Program-made: the position numbers and the translations under genes
Assembly (NCBI RefSeq): GCF_003201815.1
Contig: NZ_QJKB01000002.1
Location: 186,001 to 250,000, forward strand
Source: Undibacterium pigrum
GTDB lineage: Bacteria; Pseudomonadota; Gammaproteobacteria; Burkholderiales; Burkholderiaceae_D
DNA length: 64,000 nt
Direction: 5' to 3'
Shown here: in pieces, positions 37,154-46,566 of the stretch
How positions within the stretch are numbered: the first letter of the stretch is position 1
Layout: each line of letters starts with the position of its first letter
The notes under the pieces: model-generated
Told to the model about the DNA's origin: nothing
Database searches by the model: none
What the model saw: only the letters and a program-made list of their open reading frames with translations

Positions 37154-38218
37154 TCAGTACAGCCAGAGCTTGTCGGCATCCAGTTGCAGATAATAATCGC
37201 CAGGGGTGAGCTTGAATGGCGAGTATGCCCGCAAGCCGCCTTCTGCGGGGCCAAACAGACATTCCCAGCGGTCACCCAGATACATGCAGGTAGTCAGTGG
37301 CAGCTTGATGGCATTCTCGGTATGGCTGTCGGTGATTCTGACTTTTTCCAGGCGGATGATGGCAGTGACTTCCTCCGCCACATCTTTGCCGCGCACCGTG
37401 GCTTTCAATTGCTCGCCATTGACGCTGATGGTGGCGGTGTCGCCATTACGCTGCACGATCTTGCCTTTCAGCTTGTTATTACTGCCCATAAATTCAGCGG
37501 TAAACAAAGTGTTGGGGGTTTCATACATACTTTGTGGCGTACCTTGCTGCTCTATAACGCCGTTGTTCAATAACAGGATGCGGTCAGAGATCGCCATCGC
37601 CTCACCCTGGTCATGCGTGACCATCAGCGCCGACAGATTCAGCCTGACGATCAGTTCACGCAGAAAAGCACGTGCTTCTTCACGCAGCTTGGCATCGAGG
37701 TTGGACAGCGGTTCATCCAGCAGGATAACCGGTGGGTTGTATACCAGCGCGCGGGCAATCGCCACACGTTGTTGCTGGCCGCCCGACAATTGATGCGGGA
37801 AACGTTCGCCCAGATGACCCAGGCCAAGCTGGCCCAATACATCCTTGACCTTGTCACTGATCTCGCTATTGCCCAGTTTGCGCAGTTTCAAACCATAGGC
37901 GACATTGTCAAATACAGTTTTATGTGGCCACAAGGCGTAGGACTGGAATACCAGGCCCAGGTTGCGTTGTTCGGCCGGTATTTCCAGCCCTTTGCTGCCA
38001 TCAAAAATGGCGCGTTCACCCAGGGTGATGGTGCCTGTCTTGGGCGACTCCAGTCCGGCGACTGCGCGCAACAAGGTAGTCTTGCCGCTGCCGGAAGGGC
38101 CGAGCAGGGCGACGACTTCGCCACGCTGCAAGTTCATCGACACGCCTTTGAGAATGGGGTTGGCAGTCGCTCCGGAACCATATTCCAGGGTCAGATCTTT
38201 TACGCTTAATTCAGACAT
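37154..38218 (-). CDS. ABC transporter ATP-binding protein, iron/polyamine/sulfate (FbpC-like) family
   Basis: A 354-residue importer ATPase. Motifs in order are Walker A LLGPSGSGKTTLL (about 38-50), Q-loop VFQSYALWPHKTV, signature LSGGQQQRVAIARAL, Walker B VILLDEPLSNLDAKLRE and the switch His in VTHDQGEAMAI. The C-terminal third is a TOBE-type regulatory domain. It forms a unit with the fused permease and binding protein upstream. The general architecture is that of ferric iron (AfuC/FbpC) systems, but related proteins move 2-aminoethylphosphonate, spermidine or sulfate, so the cargo is not fixed by sequence alone. Confidence 0.88.
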   Translation of the reverse strand: MSELSVKDLTLEYGSGATANPILKGVSMNLQRGEVVALLGPSGSGKTTLLRAVAGLESPKTGTITLGERAIFDGSKGLEIPAEQRNLGLVFQSYALWPHKTVFDNVAYGLKLRKLGNSEISDKVKDVLGQLGLGHLGERFPHQLSGGQQQRVAIARALVYNPPVILLDEPLSNLDAKLREEARAFLRELIVRLNLSALMVTHDQGEAMAISDRILLLNNGVIEQQGTPQSMYETPNTLFTAEFMGSNNKLKGKIVQRNGDTATISVNGEQLKATVRGKDVAEEVTAIIRLEKVRITDSHTENAIKLPLTTCMYLGDRWECLFGPAEGGLRAYSPFKLTPGDYYLQLDADKLWLY

Positions 38219-38312
38219 AGTGTGCTCTCGTATAATTTTTTAAGGCTATGTAATGTTTTGTTCTTGCTGCGCTATCAGTGGCTGGCTAAGTGGCTGGCTC
38301 AATGTCTCAGCT

Positions 38313-40091
38313 TCAATGACTCAGCTTCACGCCAAAACGCAGGGCCAGACCCAGACCTATGGCTACCAGAGTGATATTGATGAAGGACAGTGCTGCCACC
38401 AGATCAACAGAACCACCCGCCCACAGTGAAACGATCAAGGCACCAATGACTTCAGTGCCTGGCGACAGCAAGTACACGCCAGTTGAATATTCACGCTCAA
38501 AAATCAGGAAGACCATGAGCCAGGCACCCAGCAAACCAAACTTGACCAGAGGCAGGGTCACATCACGCGTGACCTGGCCACGGCTGGCACCAACGGCGCG
38601 GGCCGCTTCTTCCAGCTCAGGGCCAACCTGCAGCAGGGCTGTGGAAATCAGGCGCAAGCCATAAGCCATCCACACCACGGAATAAGCAATCCATACCGAA
38701 AAGATGGTGGAACGCAAGGCGCGTAATTGCGGGATGACGTTTTCTATCAACCAGACACAGAAGGCATTATCAAAACCCTTAAGACCCCCTTCGAGCCAGC
38801 TGGGCACGAACAGGAAGACCCAGAGGAAAGACAGGCCAGCCAGCAGACCGGGGACTGCACGTGGCACCAGTACGCTATAGTCGAGCAGGCGGGTAATGCC
38901 ATCCGGTTTGCGGTGCATGGCCAGGGCAATGCCAGCATAGCAAATCACTGCCAGCGCACCGCCGATGATACCTATCAGCACAGTATTGAAAATGCCGCGC
39001 ATCAGCGAAGGTTGTTCGAGGATATCCTTGAAATGCTGCAGGGTGATCACATCGGCCAGCTTGACACCTTCACCCCAGTAGGAGACGAAGGCGCGCAGCA
39101 CTATGCCAGACAGTGGCAGTACGATAGTAAAGATCAGCCAGGCGGCCAGTACGCCAAAAGCCAGCCATTTCCACTTGCCCAGTGGCAGCGGTTTCTGGCG
39201 TGAGCCCTTGCCCTTGATAGACACATATTTATTCGCTGATTTCAACAGCCAGCGTTGTACCATGACCAGTGGCATGGTCACTGCCACCAGACAGACTGCT
39301 GCAGCCGCCATCAGATGATAAGACGGTGTACCCAGTTTATTGGTGAGCTTGTACAGATAAGTCGCCAGCACCAGATGGCCTTCCGGATCACCCAGCACCA
39401 GTACCAGACCGAAGACTTCAAAACCCAGGAAGAACACCAGCACCGCAGCAAAAGCCAGCGCTGGCATGATCATGGGCAGTGACACATGCATGGCGACCTG
39501 GAAAGGTGACGCACCGGCGACACGTGCTGCTTCTTCCACGTCAGAACCCAGACTCTTCAGGGCTGCAGATGAATACAGGTAGACATGCGGCACATGGGTC
39601 AGACCAGCGATCAGGACGATACTGAAGAAGGAGTAGATATTCCATGGCTCCACCCCGGTCATCTGCTTGACCCACAGGGTATAAAAACCAACTGGCCCCA
39701 TGGATACCACATAACCAAAACCCATCACCATGGGCGAAACAAAGATAGGCACCAGCAACATCGGTTCTATCCAGCTGCGCCCTGGCAAATCGGTACGTAT
39801 CATCAGGAAAGCCAGCAAGCCACCCAGTGGCACGGCAATCCCGGCCAGACCTGAGGCGAGGATAAGACCATTCCAGAAAGCCTGGCGAAAATCAGGGTCG
39901 TCGAAAATGAAGCGATAAGAATCCAGGCCCAGCTCTTTTACCGGTGAAAAGAAAGGGGCATTCAAAAAACTCTGGAATAAAATCAGTGACAGCGGCGTAA
40001 ATATCGCCAGCAGCGTCAGCGTCACAACCAGGCCACGCGGCCAGTTGAATTGTGACCACCGGCTGCGTGGGGGTAGACTCAGGGTGCTCAT
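38313..40091 (-). CDS. ABC transporter permease, duplicated FbpB/AfuB type
   Basis: A 592-residue permease with two fused halves, each holding a binding-protein-dependent transport (EAA) loop: EEAARVAGASPFQVAMHVSLP at about residues 185-205 and EEAARAVGASRGQVTRDVTLP at about 495-515. About twelve membrane helices are predicted. Such single-chain double permeases are typical of ferric iron importers of the FbpB/SfuB kind. It starts 112 bases after the binding-protein gene, with a stem-loop in the gap, and is followed by the ATPase. Confidence 0.9.
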   Translation of the reverse strand: MSTLSLPPRSRWSQFNWPRGLVVTLTLLAIFTPLSLILFQSFLNAPFFSPVKELGLDSYRFIFDDPDFRQAFWNGLILASGLAGIAVPLGGLLAFLMIRTDLPGRSWIEPMLLVPIFVSPMVMGFGYVVSMGPVGFYTLWVKQMTGVEPWNIYSFFSIVLIAGLTHVPHVYLYSSAALKSLGSDVEEAARVAGASPFQVAMHVSLPMIMPALAFAAVLVFFLGFEVFGLVLVLGDPEGHLVLATYLYKLTNKLGTPSYHLMAAAAVCLVAVTMPLVMVQRWLLKSANKYVSIKGKGSRQKPLPLGKWKWLAFGVLAAWLIFTIVLPLSGIVLRAFVSYWGEGVKLADVITLQHFKDILEQPSLMRGIFNTVLIGIIGGALAVICYAGIALAMHRKPDGITRLLDYSVLVPRAVPGLLAGLSFLWVFLFVPSWLEGGLKGFDNAFCVWLIENVIPQLRALRSTIFSVWIAYSVVWMAYGLRLISTALLQVGPELEEAARAVGASRGQVTRDVTLPLVKFGLLGAWLMVFLIFEREYSTGVYLLSPGTEVIGALIVSLWAGGSVDLVAALSFINITLVAIGLGLALRFGVKLSH

Positions 40092-40156
40092 GCTAGGCCC
40101 ATTAAGAATGTGGTTGCGTTTATGTTAGCGGCCGAGAAATGGCCGTGGGATGCGAT

Positions 40157-40190
40157 TCGCAATGCCAGTGGTGCTGAACCGGCATTGCGA
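40157..40190 (-). other. Stem-loop between binding-protein and permease genes
   Basis: TCGCAATGCC (40157-40166) and GGCATTGCGA (40181-40190) pair perfectly over 10 bases with a 14-base loop and no T-run. A stable hairpin between a binding-protein gene and the genes that follow is a known way to keep the binding-protein mRNA at higher level than the permease mRNA; that role is inferred here. Confidence 0.5.
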
Positions 40191-40203
40191 CAGCTTTACA
40201 GGC

Positions 40204-41310
40204 TTATTTTTTGCCCGCAGTTTCTTTCCACTGTTTCAGGAAAGCGAGGCGTTTATTTTGATCAAGGTATTGCAACAACATAGGGTTGACTGGCAAAGGC
40301 TTGAGGCCCACACCAATCAGTTTTGCCAGGTCAGAATACGTGGTTTCACCCTTGACGTCAGCGCGTATAGCATACAGCTTGGCTTCATTGGCGATCATGG
40401 TCTGGCCGCGCTTGGAGAGTGTGTAATCCAGCCACAGTTTGGCTGCGTTCGGGTGCTTGGCGGCTTTGCTGATGAACATCACGCGTGACAAGACCAGGGT
40501 GTAATCCTTGGGGATTTGCACACCTATCGATGGGTCTTTGGCAGCGCGTACCAGAGCATAGGAACCAAGGATGTTATAACCCAGCAGGTTTTCACCGGAA
40601 GACAGACGTTCCAGCATGGTGCCGGTAGATGACTGCACGCGCACGCTGGCATTGCCGAAGGCTTTGGCCAGTTCCCAGAATTCTTTGTTTTCACGACTGT
40701 CCTGGGTAATGAACATGAAACCTACGCCAGATTTTTCAATGTCGTAAGTCGTCACCTTGTTTTTGAATTTATCCAGCTTGCTGTTGATGAGCTTGGCAAA
40801 TTCTGCATGGGTTTTGGGTACTTCATCGGCACTGACGAGACGCTTGTTATAAACGAAAACTGCCGGTTCAAAAGTCGTACCGTAAGCAGAATTATTCCAG
40901 ATGGCCCATTGCGGTATGCCGCTGATTTCTGGCGATGCATATTGCATGCCATAGCCATCAGAGACCAGTTTGGTTTGCAAGTCCATGGCAGAAGACCACA
41001 TCAGGTCGGCGCTATTGCCACCAGCAGCCATTTCCGAGATATAGCGGTTATATACTTCGGTGGAATTCATGTCATTGTATTCGACCTGCACATCCGGATA
41101 CATGCTGCGAAAATCCTTTATCAGCGACTCCACTGCCTTGGTATCCGTCGCGCTGTAGATGACCAGCTTGCCTTCTTTTTTTGCGCCATCGACGATCTTG
41201 CTGTAATCAGCCGGATAACCCGCTGGTGCCTGCGCCTGTGCATTGAGCATCATGATGCTGCCGACAGCGAGTGCGGCCATGCTCTTGATGAAGTAATTTT
41301 TTGTTTGCAT
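40204..41310 (-). CDS. Periplasmic binding protein of an iron-type ABC importer
   Basis: A 368-residue exported protein (signal peptide ending MLNAQAQA) of extracellular solute-binding family 1/6, close in plan to FbpA/AfuA. The N-terminal DGAKKEGKLVIYSATDTKAVESL and the later EVYNRYISEMAAGGNSADLMW are typical. The Tyr pair that binds iron in FbpA is not obvious near the C-terminus, so the cargo may be a ferric chelate, phosphonate or another anion rather than free Fe(III). It is transcribed ahead of the permease and ATPase. Confidence 0.82.
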   Translation of the reverse strand: MQTKNYFIKSMAALAVGSIMMLNAQAQAPAGYPADYSKIVDGAKKEGKLVIYSATDTKAVESLIKDFRSMYPDVQVEYNDMNSTEVYNRYISEMAAGGNSADLMWSSAMDLQTKLVSDGYGMQYASPEISGIPQWAIWNNSAYGTTFEPAVFVYNKRLVSADEVPKTHAEFAKLINSKLDKFKNKVTTYDIEKSGVGFMFITQDSRENKEFWELAKAFGNASVRVQSSTGTMLERLSSGENLLGYNILGSYALVRAAKDPSIGVQIPKDYTLVLSRVMFISKAAKHPNAAKLWLDYTLSKRGQTMIANEAKLYAIRADVKGETTYSDLAKLIGVGLKPLPVNPMLLQYLDQNKRLAFLKQWKETAGKK

Positions 41311-41384
41311 TTGTCTTCTCCTGTTATTGTTTGTTCGGGTAATACAAGTTGAGTGAACTGATTTGAACGTGCTACTGGCAAGTG

Positions 41385-42395
41385 TTAACGCACCATGCCA
41401 AATTCTTTCGCTTGCAGGCGGTAATTACTGACAGCTTTTTGTATATATTCTGTCAGCTCCTTGCCTGTCATGGCAAAGGGAAACAGGCCGTGGATTTTTC
41501 TTTGCTCATCAAAGGCCGGGGTATTCATGGCTTGCTGGAAATAAGTGACCCATCTTTGATAGTCCTTGTCGCTGACTTGCGGCCCCATGTAGACGCCACG
41601 GATAATCGGCCAGGTGACGTCAAAGCCCTGCTCCCTCGCCGTGGGCACATTTGCCAGTGGGCCAGGCAGGCGGGCATCGGATAGCACAGCCAGTACGCGT
41701 ATCTTGTCATCGCGGGCATGCAGGGCTGCTTCAGAGGCATCGCCAGAGACCGCTTGTACGTGGTCAGCCAGCAAGGCAGTGAAAGATTCGCCGCCGCCTT
41801 CAAACGCCACCAGGCGCATGGATTTGGAATCTATACCCAGTTGCTTGCCAATCTGGGCCATTTTCAGCCAGTCCTGGCTGCCTACTGTGCCACCGGCACC
41901 GATGGCGATATTGGCAGGCTTGCTCTTGATGGCTTCCATCAGCTCACGCAGGTTTTTGTAGGGGGAATCCTTGCGGACTGCGATCATGCCGTAATCGGTA
42001 CCGATCGCTGCCACCCAGCGCACATGGCTGGCATCAGATTTGCCAAACTTGCCTTCGGCCAGGTTCAGTAAAGAACCGCCGGAATAGGCAACCAGGGTAT
42101 TCGCCTCGGCTTTTCTTTGGGAAATGATGGTGGTCCAGGCAATTGCGCCCACGCCGCCAGGCAGGTAATTGATTTGCATGGGCTGACTGACGCCTGTCTG
42201 TTGTGCCTGTTGCGCCTGCTGTGCCAGCTTGCAGGTCAGGTCCATGCCGCCACCGGGTTTGGCCGGGACTATGCACATGGCTGCCCCGGGCTTTTCTGCT
42301 GCTGTCACCGCTGCCACCGGCTGGACTGCACCCGCATGCATGCAGGCCAGCAGGCTGCTCAGCAAGAATGTCAGATGTGTATACCGGATTTGCAT
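41385..42395 (-). CDS. Bug/TctC-type tripartite tricarboxylate receptor
   Basis: A 336-residue exported binding protein of the Bug family. It has a signal peptide (LLSSLLACMHAGA) and the family landmarks: a first loop AMCIVPAKPGGGMDLTCKLA for carboxylate binding, GAIAWTTIISQRKAEANTLVAYS, and IAIGAGGTVGSQDW. Bug proteins hold carboxylates such as citrate or amino acids and may feed a TctAB permease or signal to a two-component system. No TctA or TctB gene is in the window. It opens the run of minus-strand genes that continues with the iron-type ABC transporter, 74 bases upstream of the binding-protein gene. Confidence 0.88.
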   Translation of the reverse strand: MQIRYTHLTFLLSSLLACMHAGAVQPVAAVTAAEKPGAAMCIVPAKPGGGMDLTCKLAQQAQQAQQTGVSQPMQINYLPGGVGAIAWTTIISQRKAEANTLVAYSGGSLLNLAEGKFGKSDASHVRWVAAIGTDYGMIAVRKDSPYKNLRELMEAIKSKPANIAIGAGGTVGSQDWLKMAQIGKQLGIDSKSMRLVAFEGGGESFTALLADHVQAVSGDASEAALHARDDKIRVLAVLSDARLPGPLANVPTAREQGFDVTWPIIRGVYMGPQVSDKDYQRWVTYFQQAMNTPAFDEQRKIHGLFPFAMTGKELTEYIQKAVSNYRLQAKEFGMVR

Positions 42396-42488
42396 GATAA
42401 GACCATAGTGGATGGGTTACATGGATCATACCGAAACGAATCTTTCAGTACGCTTTCACAATAGATGAGCCTGACGGACTGCGACGCG

Positions 42489-42755
42489 AGAACTCATTTC
42501 ATAAATAGAGTGAGATGCGTTTGCCTCATAACGTGGGCTAGCAAGGCGGACGAGGCAGTCAATAGCTTTTCCTATTGACAACGAGTCCAACGCAGTCCAA
42601 TGCGCGTTATGAGGCAAACCCTTCGGGAACTGACGATTTGGGCGCATTGCTGCGTTGCGCCCCTCGCTAAGGCAGCAGCCTTAGCAGCGGGCCACGCCTT
42701 GCACTGCATCCCAAATCGTCTTGTTCGCACTCACCCTATTTATGAAATGAGTTCT
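42489..42755. repeat. 267-base palindromic element with terminal inverted repeats (MITE-like)
   Basis: Terminal inverted repeats of 25 bases lie at 42490-42514 and 42730-42754 and differ at one position; the key core is TTTCATAAATAG and its complement CTATTTATGAAA. Inside are two nested hairpins. The first pairs GTTTGCCTCATAACG (42519-42533) with CGTTATGAGGCAAAC (42605-42619) and includes a small CAATAG/CTATTG stem. The second pairs GACGATTTGGG with CCCAAATCGTC (ends 42632 and 42720) and includes a GCTAAGG/CCTTAGC stem. It contains no gene. It abuts the stop codon of the adjacent LivJ-type gene. It looks like a non-autonomous mobile or structured repeat. Confidence 0.7.
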
Positions 42756-42758
42756 AGC

Positions 42759-43874
42759 TTACCGCAATATCACACCATTTTTACCAACGATGGTCAGTTC
42801 TACAAAATGCGAGCCATCATGGTCTTTGGGGCCGTAACTGACTTCTACGCCACCCAGATGGACATTACGCATGTTTTCCAGTGCCTGCAGTAACTTCCTT
42901 GAATCTGGATTGGCGCCAGCGCGGCGCAAAGCTTCAGCCATTAATTTTGCAGCAACATAGCCTTCCAGTACAGCATAGGACAAAGGCGGCGGATTTTTTG
43001 CCGATTTCAAGGCTTTTTGCAATTCCTTGACCACAGGTATGCCTATGTCCCGTGGATAAGGCATGACTTGCATGACACCTATGCCACGGCCTTCTGCTCC
43101 CAGGGATTTGAAAAAATCATCAGAATTGACATTCGACAGCATTAAAAATTGTGGTCTCTGCCCCAGTTTTTGCATTTGCCGTATGAAGTCGGCGCAAGCG
43201 GCTGGTGTGCATGCCATCAATACCGCTTGCGGGGATGCTGCCGCGATACTGACAACGGCTGCATCGACTTTCATTTCCTTTCTATCGTATCTGGCGATGA
43301 CAGCCGCACGCATGTTGCGTTTTTCCAGATTGCTGACAAAGCCGTTCAGGCCATCTTTACCAAAGCTGTCATCCTGATGCAGGATGGCGACTTTGCTGAT
43401 TCTCAGGTCGGCCAGCGAGTCCACCATTTTGGCCGTCTCATCCTGGTAGCTGGCCCGCAGATTGAATACCTGGGGCTGCAGAGGCTGATGCAGGCTCAGC
43501 GCGCCAGAAAAAGGAGCGACCAGTGGTATTGCATGCTTGTCCAGCAGTGGCAGGATGGCTTCTATAGTCGGCGTGCTACGGTAGCCAAACAGGGCAATCG
43601 CATGGTCTTCGTTGATGAGTTTCAGGGTATTTTCTTTGGTCAGCGCCGGATCACGCTTGTCATCATAGCTGATGAGTTCTATGCTTTTGCCATGAATGCC
43701 GCCCTGGCGGTTCAGTGCGTCAAAGTATAACTGTGCACCTTCACGGTTTTCCTTGCCAGTGGCCTGGCCCGACAATTCTACCGACTGGCCTATGACGATT
43801 TTGCCTTCTGCAATGGCGAGGGTCGGGCAGATGAAGCAGGCGAGCAGGAAGAAACTGAGGCGTAAGGGCTTCAT
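42759..43874 (-). CDS. LivJ-type ABC transporter substrate-binding protein
   Basis: A 371-residue type I periplasmic binding protein (signal peptide ending PTLAIA). The opening KIVIGQSVELSGQATGKENREGAQLYFDALNRQGGI is characteristic of the branched-chain amino acid/amide receptor group. The ATG at 43874 is used; the longer frame adds 40 residues with no homology. No permease or ATPase is nearby. Since the next gene is a chemoreceptor and a TctDE pair follows, it may serve in sensing as well as uptake. The palindromic element at 42489 begins four bases after its stop codon. Confidence 0.85.
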   Translation of the reverse strand: MKPLRLSFFLLACFICPTLAIAEGKIVIGQSVELSGQATGKENREGAQLYFDALNRQGGIHGKSIELISYDDKRDPALTKENTLKLINEDHAIALFGYRSTPTIEAILPLLDKHAIPLVAPFSGALSLHQPLQPQVFNLRASYQDETAKMVDSLADLRISKVAILHQDDSFGKDGLNGFVSNLEKRNMRAAVIARYDRKEMKVDAAVVSIAAASPQAVLMACTPAACADFIRQMQKLGQRPQFLMLSNVNSDDFFKSLGAEGRGIGVMQVMPYPRDIGIPVVKELQKALKSAKNPPPLSYAVLEGYVAAKLMAEALRRAGANPDSRKLLQALENMRNVHLGGVEVSYGPKDHDGSHFVELTIVGKNGVILR

Positions 43875-44015
43875 GATGATAGTCTCCGGAATTTTTTTTG
43901 TAAGGGAGCATAGAGCTGGGAGGCTTTCAGTTTGCTTGCAGTGATTAAGCTTTTGAGGAATTGTGATGCGCGGATATTCGCATATTGGGTGCATTGGGGT
44001 AATCTTATAAACGTC

Positions 44016-44335
44016 ATTCCAGCGTGGGTTTGGCTGGAATCCAGTGACGTTCGTGATATAGCATATTGTTTGTTACATGCCACACTTTGATTAAAACGAT
44101 CGCCCTCCGTAGATACAAGCCGGGTCTCGGCCCGGCAGCCGAAATTCTTTCTTTGCGTCGCCAAAGAAAGAATTCAAAGAAAGGCGACCCAGGCGTAGTC
44201 GCCCCTGCGGGGTTCCCGTTTATGCAGTACAAAAAATGGGAAGATCCGAAACTCGCTTCGCTCAAACAGCGGCTCTTCTTGATCCATTTTCTGTACTGCA
44301 CAAACGGCGCCTACACATGGGAACTGCGAAGGTCA
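44016..44335. repeat. Structured non-coding repeats in a 569-base gap
   Basis: The gap between 43874 and 44444 holds no convincing gene, only nested palindromes. ATTCCAGC/GCTGGAAT (44016-44023, 44033-44040) is a small palindrome of the widely scattered CATTCC-GGAATCC kind. AATTCTTTCTTTG/CAAAGAAAGAATT (44143-44155, 44162-44174) is a perfect 13-base stem. TGCAGTACA with its following bases (44223-44239) pairs with 44284-44300 with one mismatch over 17 bases. The whole looks like an intergenic repeat of the family that fills gaps in betaproteobacterial genomes. Confidence 0.55.
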
Positions 44336-44394
44336 AAAACAACGTCAACACATCCTTTATTCAGATTGCTTCGTGTATTGCAACCCAACAAATC

Positions 44395-44420
44395 AAAAAG
44401 GACGCCTGCGCGTCCTTTTG
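44395..44420 (-). terminator. Terminator of the chemoreceptor gene
   Basis: AAAAGGACGC and GCGTCCTTTT pair perfectly around a CTGC loop, 24 bases beyond the chemoreceptor stop. On the minus strand the stem is followed by TTTTTG, a good U-run; the plus strand also has a TTTT tail, so it can act in both directions. Confidence 0.85.
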
Positions 44421-44443
44421 TCGTTAGTGAAAATACCGTCCCT

Positions 44444-46366
44444 TTACAACTTAAACACACTCACCGTCTGCACCAGCGCCTGCGATTGTTCCTGCAAGCC
44501 TTCGGCGGCTGCAGCAGCCTGTTCTACCAGGGCGGCGTTTTGCTGGGTCATTTCATCCATTTGTGTGATGGCCAGGTCGATTTGTTCTATGCCTGTGCTT
44601 TGCTCTGCCGTGGCGGTGACGATTTCTGACATGATGTCGGTGACGCGTTTGACGCTGGCGACGATATCGTTCATGGCTTTACCAGCATGGCCAGCCAGTT
44701 CGTTACCGGCGTCGACCTGTTCTACGCTGCTGCCTATCAGGCCCTTGATTTCTCGGGCAGCGGTGGCGCTGCGCTGGGCCAGGTTGCGGACTTCGGTGGC
44801 GACTACGGCAAAGCCACGGCCTTGTTCACCTGCGCGGGCGGCTTCGACGGCGGCGTTCAGGGCCAGGATATTGGTCTGGAAGGCGATGCCGTCTATGACG
44901 CCAATAATTTCAGAAATCTTGCGGGAACTGTCATTGATGGCTTCCATGGTGTGGATAACCTGGCTGACGATACCACCGCCGTCGGTGGCTACCTTGCTGG
45001 CATCATTGACGAGTTGATTGGCCTGTCTGGCGCTGTCGGAGTTTTGCCTGACCGTACCTGTCATTTGCTCCATTGACGAAGCGGTTTCTTCCAGACTGGA
45101 AGCCTGGGTCTCGGTACGTGCTGACAAGTCCACGTTACCCCTGGCAATATCGTGTGTGCCATTATTGATATTTTCTATGCTGTCCCTGACATTGCCGACT
45201 ATGTCGATCAGGCTGACACGCATATCTTCAAGTGCCTGTAACAGACGACCGGTTTCATTGTGACCATTGATGTCAACCGGGAAGCGCAGGTCACCACTGG
45301 CAATATGTTGCGCCACTACGATGGCTTGTTCCAGCGGCATGCTGACTGAGCGTGCTATGGCCCTGGCAAACAAACCAGCTACACAAATCAGTGCCAGCAT
45401 GGCAAAGATCATGGTCCACCTGAGCTGGTAAAAATCACTGATGCGCTGGTCCAGTATGCTGTGCAATTCCTTGCTTGCATCGGCATTTAACTGGAATTGT
45501 GTGTCTATGGCCCGGGTAGTCAGTTGTACATATTCTACCGATGAAAAATCCAGGGTCTCGGCCTTGGCTATTTTTTCAGTGGCCACTTTCATCGCGCCCA
45601 TGGCTTGTCCGGTAGCTTCCTTCATGATGGCCCCGAGTTTTTTCTCGATATCGGGATTGCTGAGTACGGCCTTGTTGAAAGAATTGTTCATCTGCTGGGT
45701 GCGGTCATTTGATCTCGCGACAAGATCAGATACCACCATCTTGTCTTCCTGTGTCGCTTCTTTTTTCGCCAGCAACCCGGCACCCTTGGCGCGCATGCGC
45801 CCCAGTTCTTCCGTCAGGTAGGGCTGGACATAGTACATCGCCTGTATCAGCTGATAACTGTCTATGTTGGGGTCAAGGCTGAGACCATAATAATCGCCGA
45901 TAAGATCATTGACCAGCAGCAGTTTGGGGACCAGGGCGCTGTGGGCCTGATAACTGGCAGGTACGGCGATTGTGGCTTTGGTAACTTGCTCACGCAAGGT
46001 GCTCCAGTCTTGTTCGGCCTTGTTCCAGGCATCGGTGATGGCTTTGTCATTGATTTTTTTGACTATCGCAGCCATGCCTGCATATGAATTATCGGCCTCT
46101 TTCTGCTTGGCTTCGCGCTTCTCTTTTTCACTTGTGATACCGCCCAGTACCAGTGCGGATAATCCTCTGTGCTGTTGCGTCAGTTGTACCGTTTTAAGTA
46201 TCAGGGCCATGGCTGGCAAGCCTTGTTTTTCAGCCAGCGCTGCATCCAGGTTTTTGGAAGATTCGAGGTAATACAGGGCAGTCGGTATGGCTGTCAAAAT
46301 CAGAGCTATTACGCTGAGTAGCACAAATTTTTGCCATAGCAATAACTTTGTCAACATCGATGTCAT
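44444..46366 (-). CDS. Methyl-accepting chemotaxis protein with NIT-like sensor
   Basis: A 640-residue chemoreceptor. Membrane helix 1 is at about 13-33 and helix 2 at about 317-337, enclosing a large periplasmic domain with [14 protein letters not shown], similar to the QxxRGxS motif of nitrate/nitrite sensing (NIT) domains. A HAMP follows ([22 protein letters not shown]), then the signalling domain with the conserved tip [33 protein letters not shown]. No pentapeptide for CheR/CheB is seen at the C-terminus. It is flanked by a binding protein and divergent from a TctD-type regulator. The ligand is not proven. Confidence 0.9.
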   Translation of the reverse strand: MTSMLTKLLLWQKFVLLSVIALILTAIPTALYYLESSKNLDAALAEKQGLPAMALILKTVQLTQQHRGLSALVLGGITSEKEKREAKQKEADNSYAGMAAIVKKINDKAITDAWNKAEQDWSTLREQVTKATIAVPASYQAHSALVPKLLLVNDLIGDYYGLSLDPNIDSYQLIQAMYYVQPYLTEELGRMRAKGAGLLAKKEATQEDKMVVSDLVARSNDRTQQMNNSFNKAVLSNPDIEKKLGAIMKEATGQAMGAMKVATEKIAKAETLDFSSVEYVQLTTRAIDTQFQLNADASKELHSILDQRISDFYQLRWTMIFAMLALICVAGLFARAIARSVSMPLEQAIVVAQHIASGDLRFPVDINGHNETGRLLQALEDMRVSLIDIVGNVRDSIENINNGTHDIARGNVDLSARTETQASSLEETASSMEQMTGTVRQNSDSARQANQLVNDASKVATDGGGIVSQVIHTMEAINDSSRKISEIIGVIDGIAFQTNILALNAAVEAARAGEQGRGFAVVATEVRNLAQRSATAAREIKGLIGSSVEQVDAGNELAGHAGKAMNDIVASVKRVTDIMSEIVTATAEQSTGIEQIDLAITQMDEMTQQNAALVEQAAAAAEGLQEQSQALVQTVSVFKL

Positions 46367-46566
46367 TTCAGCCCCCTGGTTGTTAAATCTATAAGATTAT
46401 CTTGTCAGGCAGAAAGTTTATAAATTTATCTTAGGTCAGACCTGGCATAAATACGATGCGTTTATTGAAAGTCCGGGGTTTTCCATGTCAGAAATAGTTA
46501 CAGAAATAGTGACGCTTTTGAATCAGGCTGGTAGCCTAGCGTGTATCTGGAGTGAACAGGCTGTGT

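Noticed and set aside
42600-42893. 97-codon plus-strand frame
   Set aside because: It is made by the palindromic element and the antisense of the LivJ-type gene.
44066-44629. 187-codon plus-strand frame in the repeat-filled gap
   Set aside because: It crosses the palindromes and the terminator and continues into the antisense of the chemoreceptor gene; low-complexity translation.
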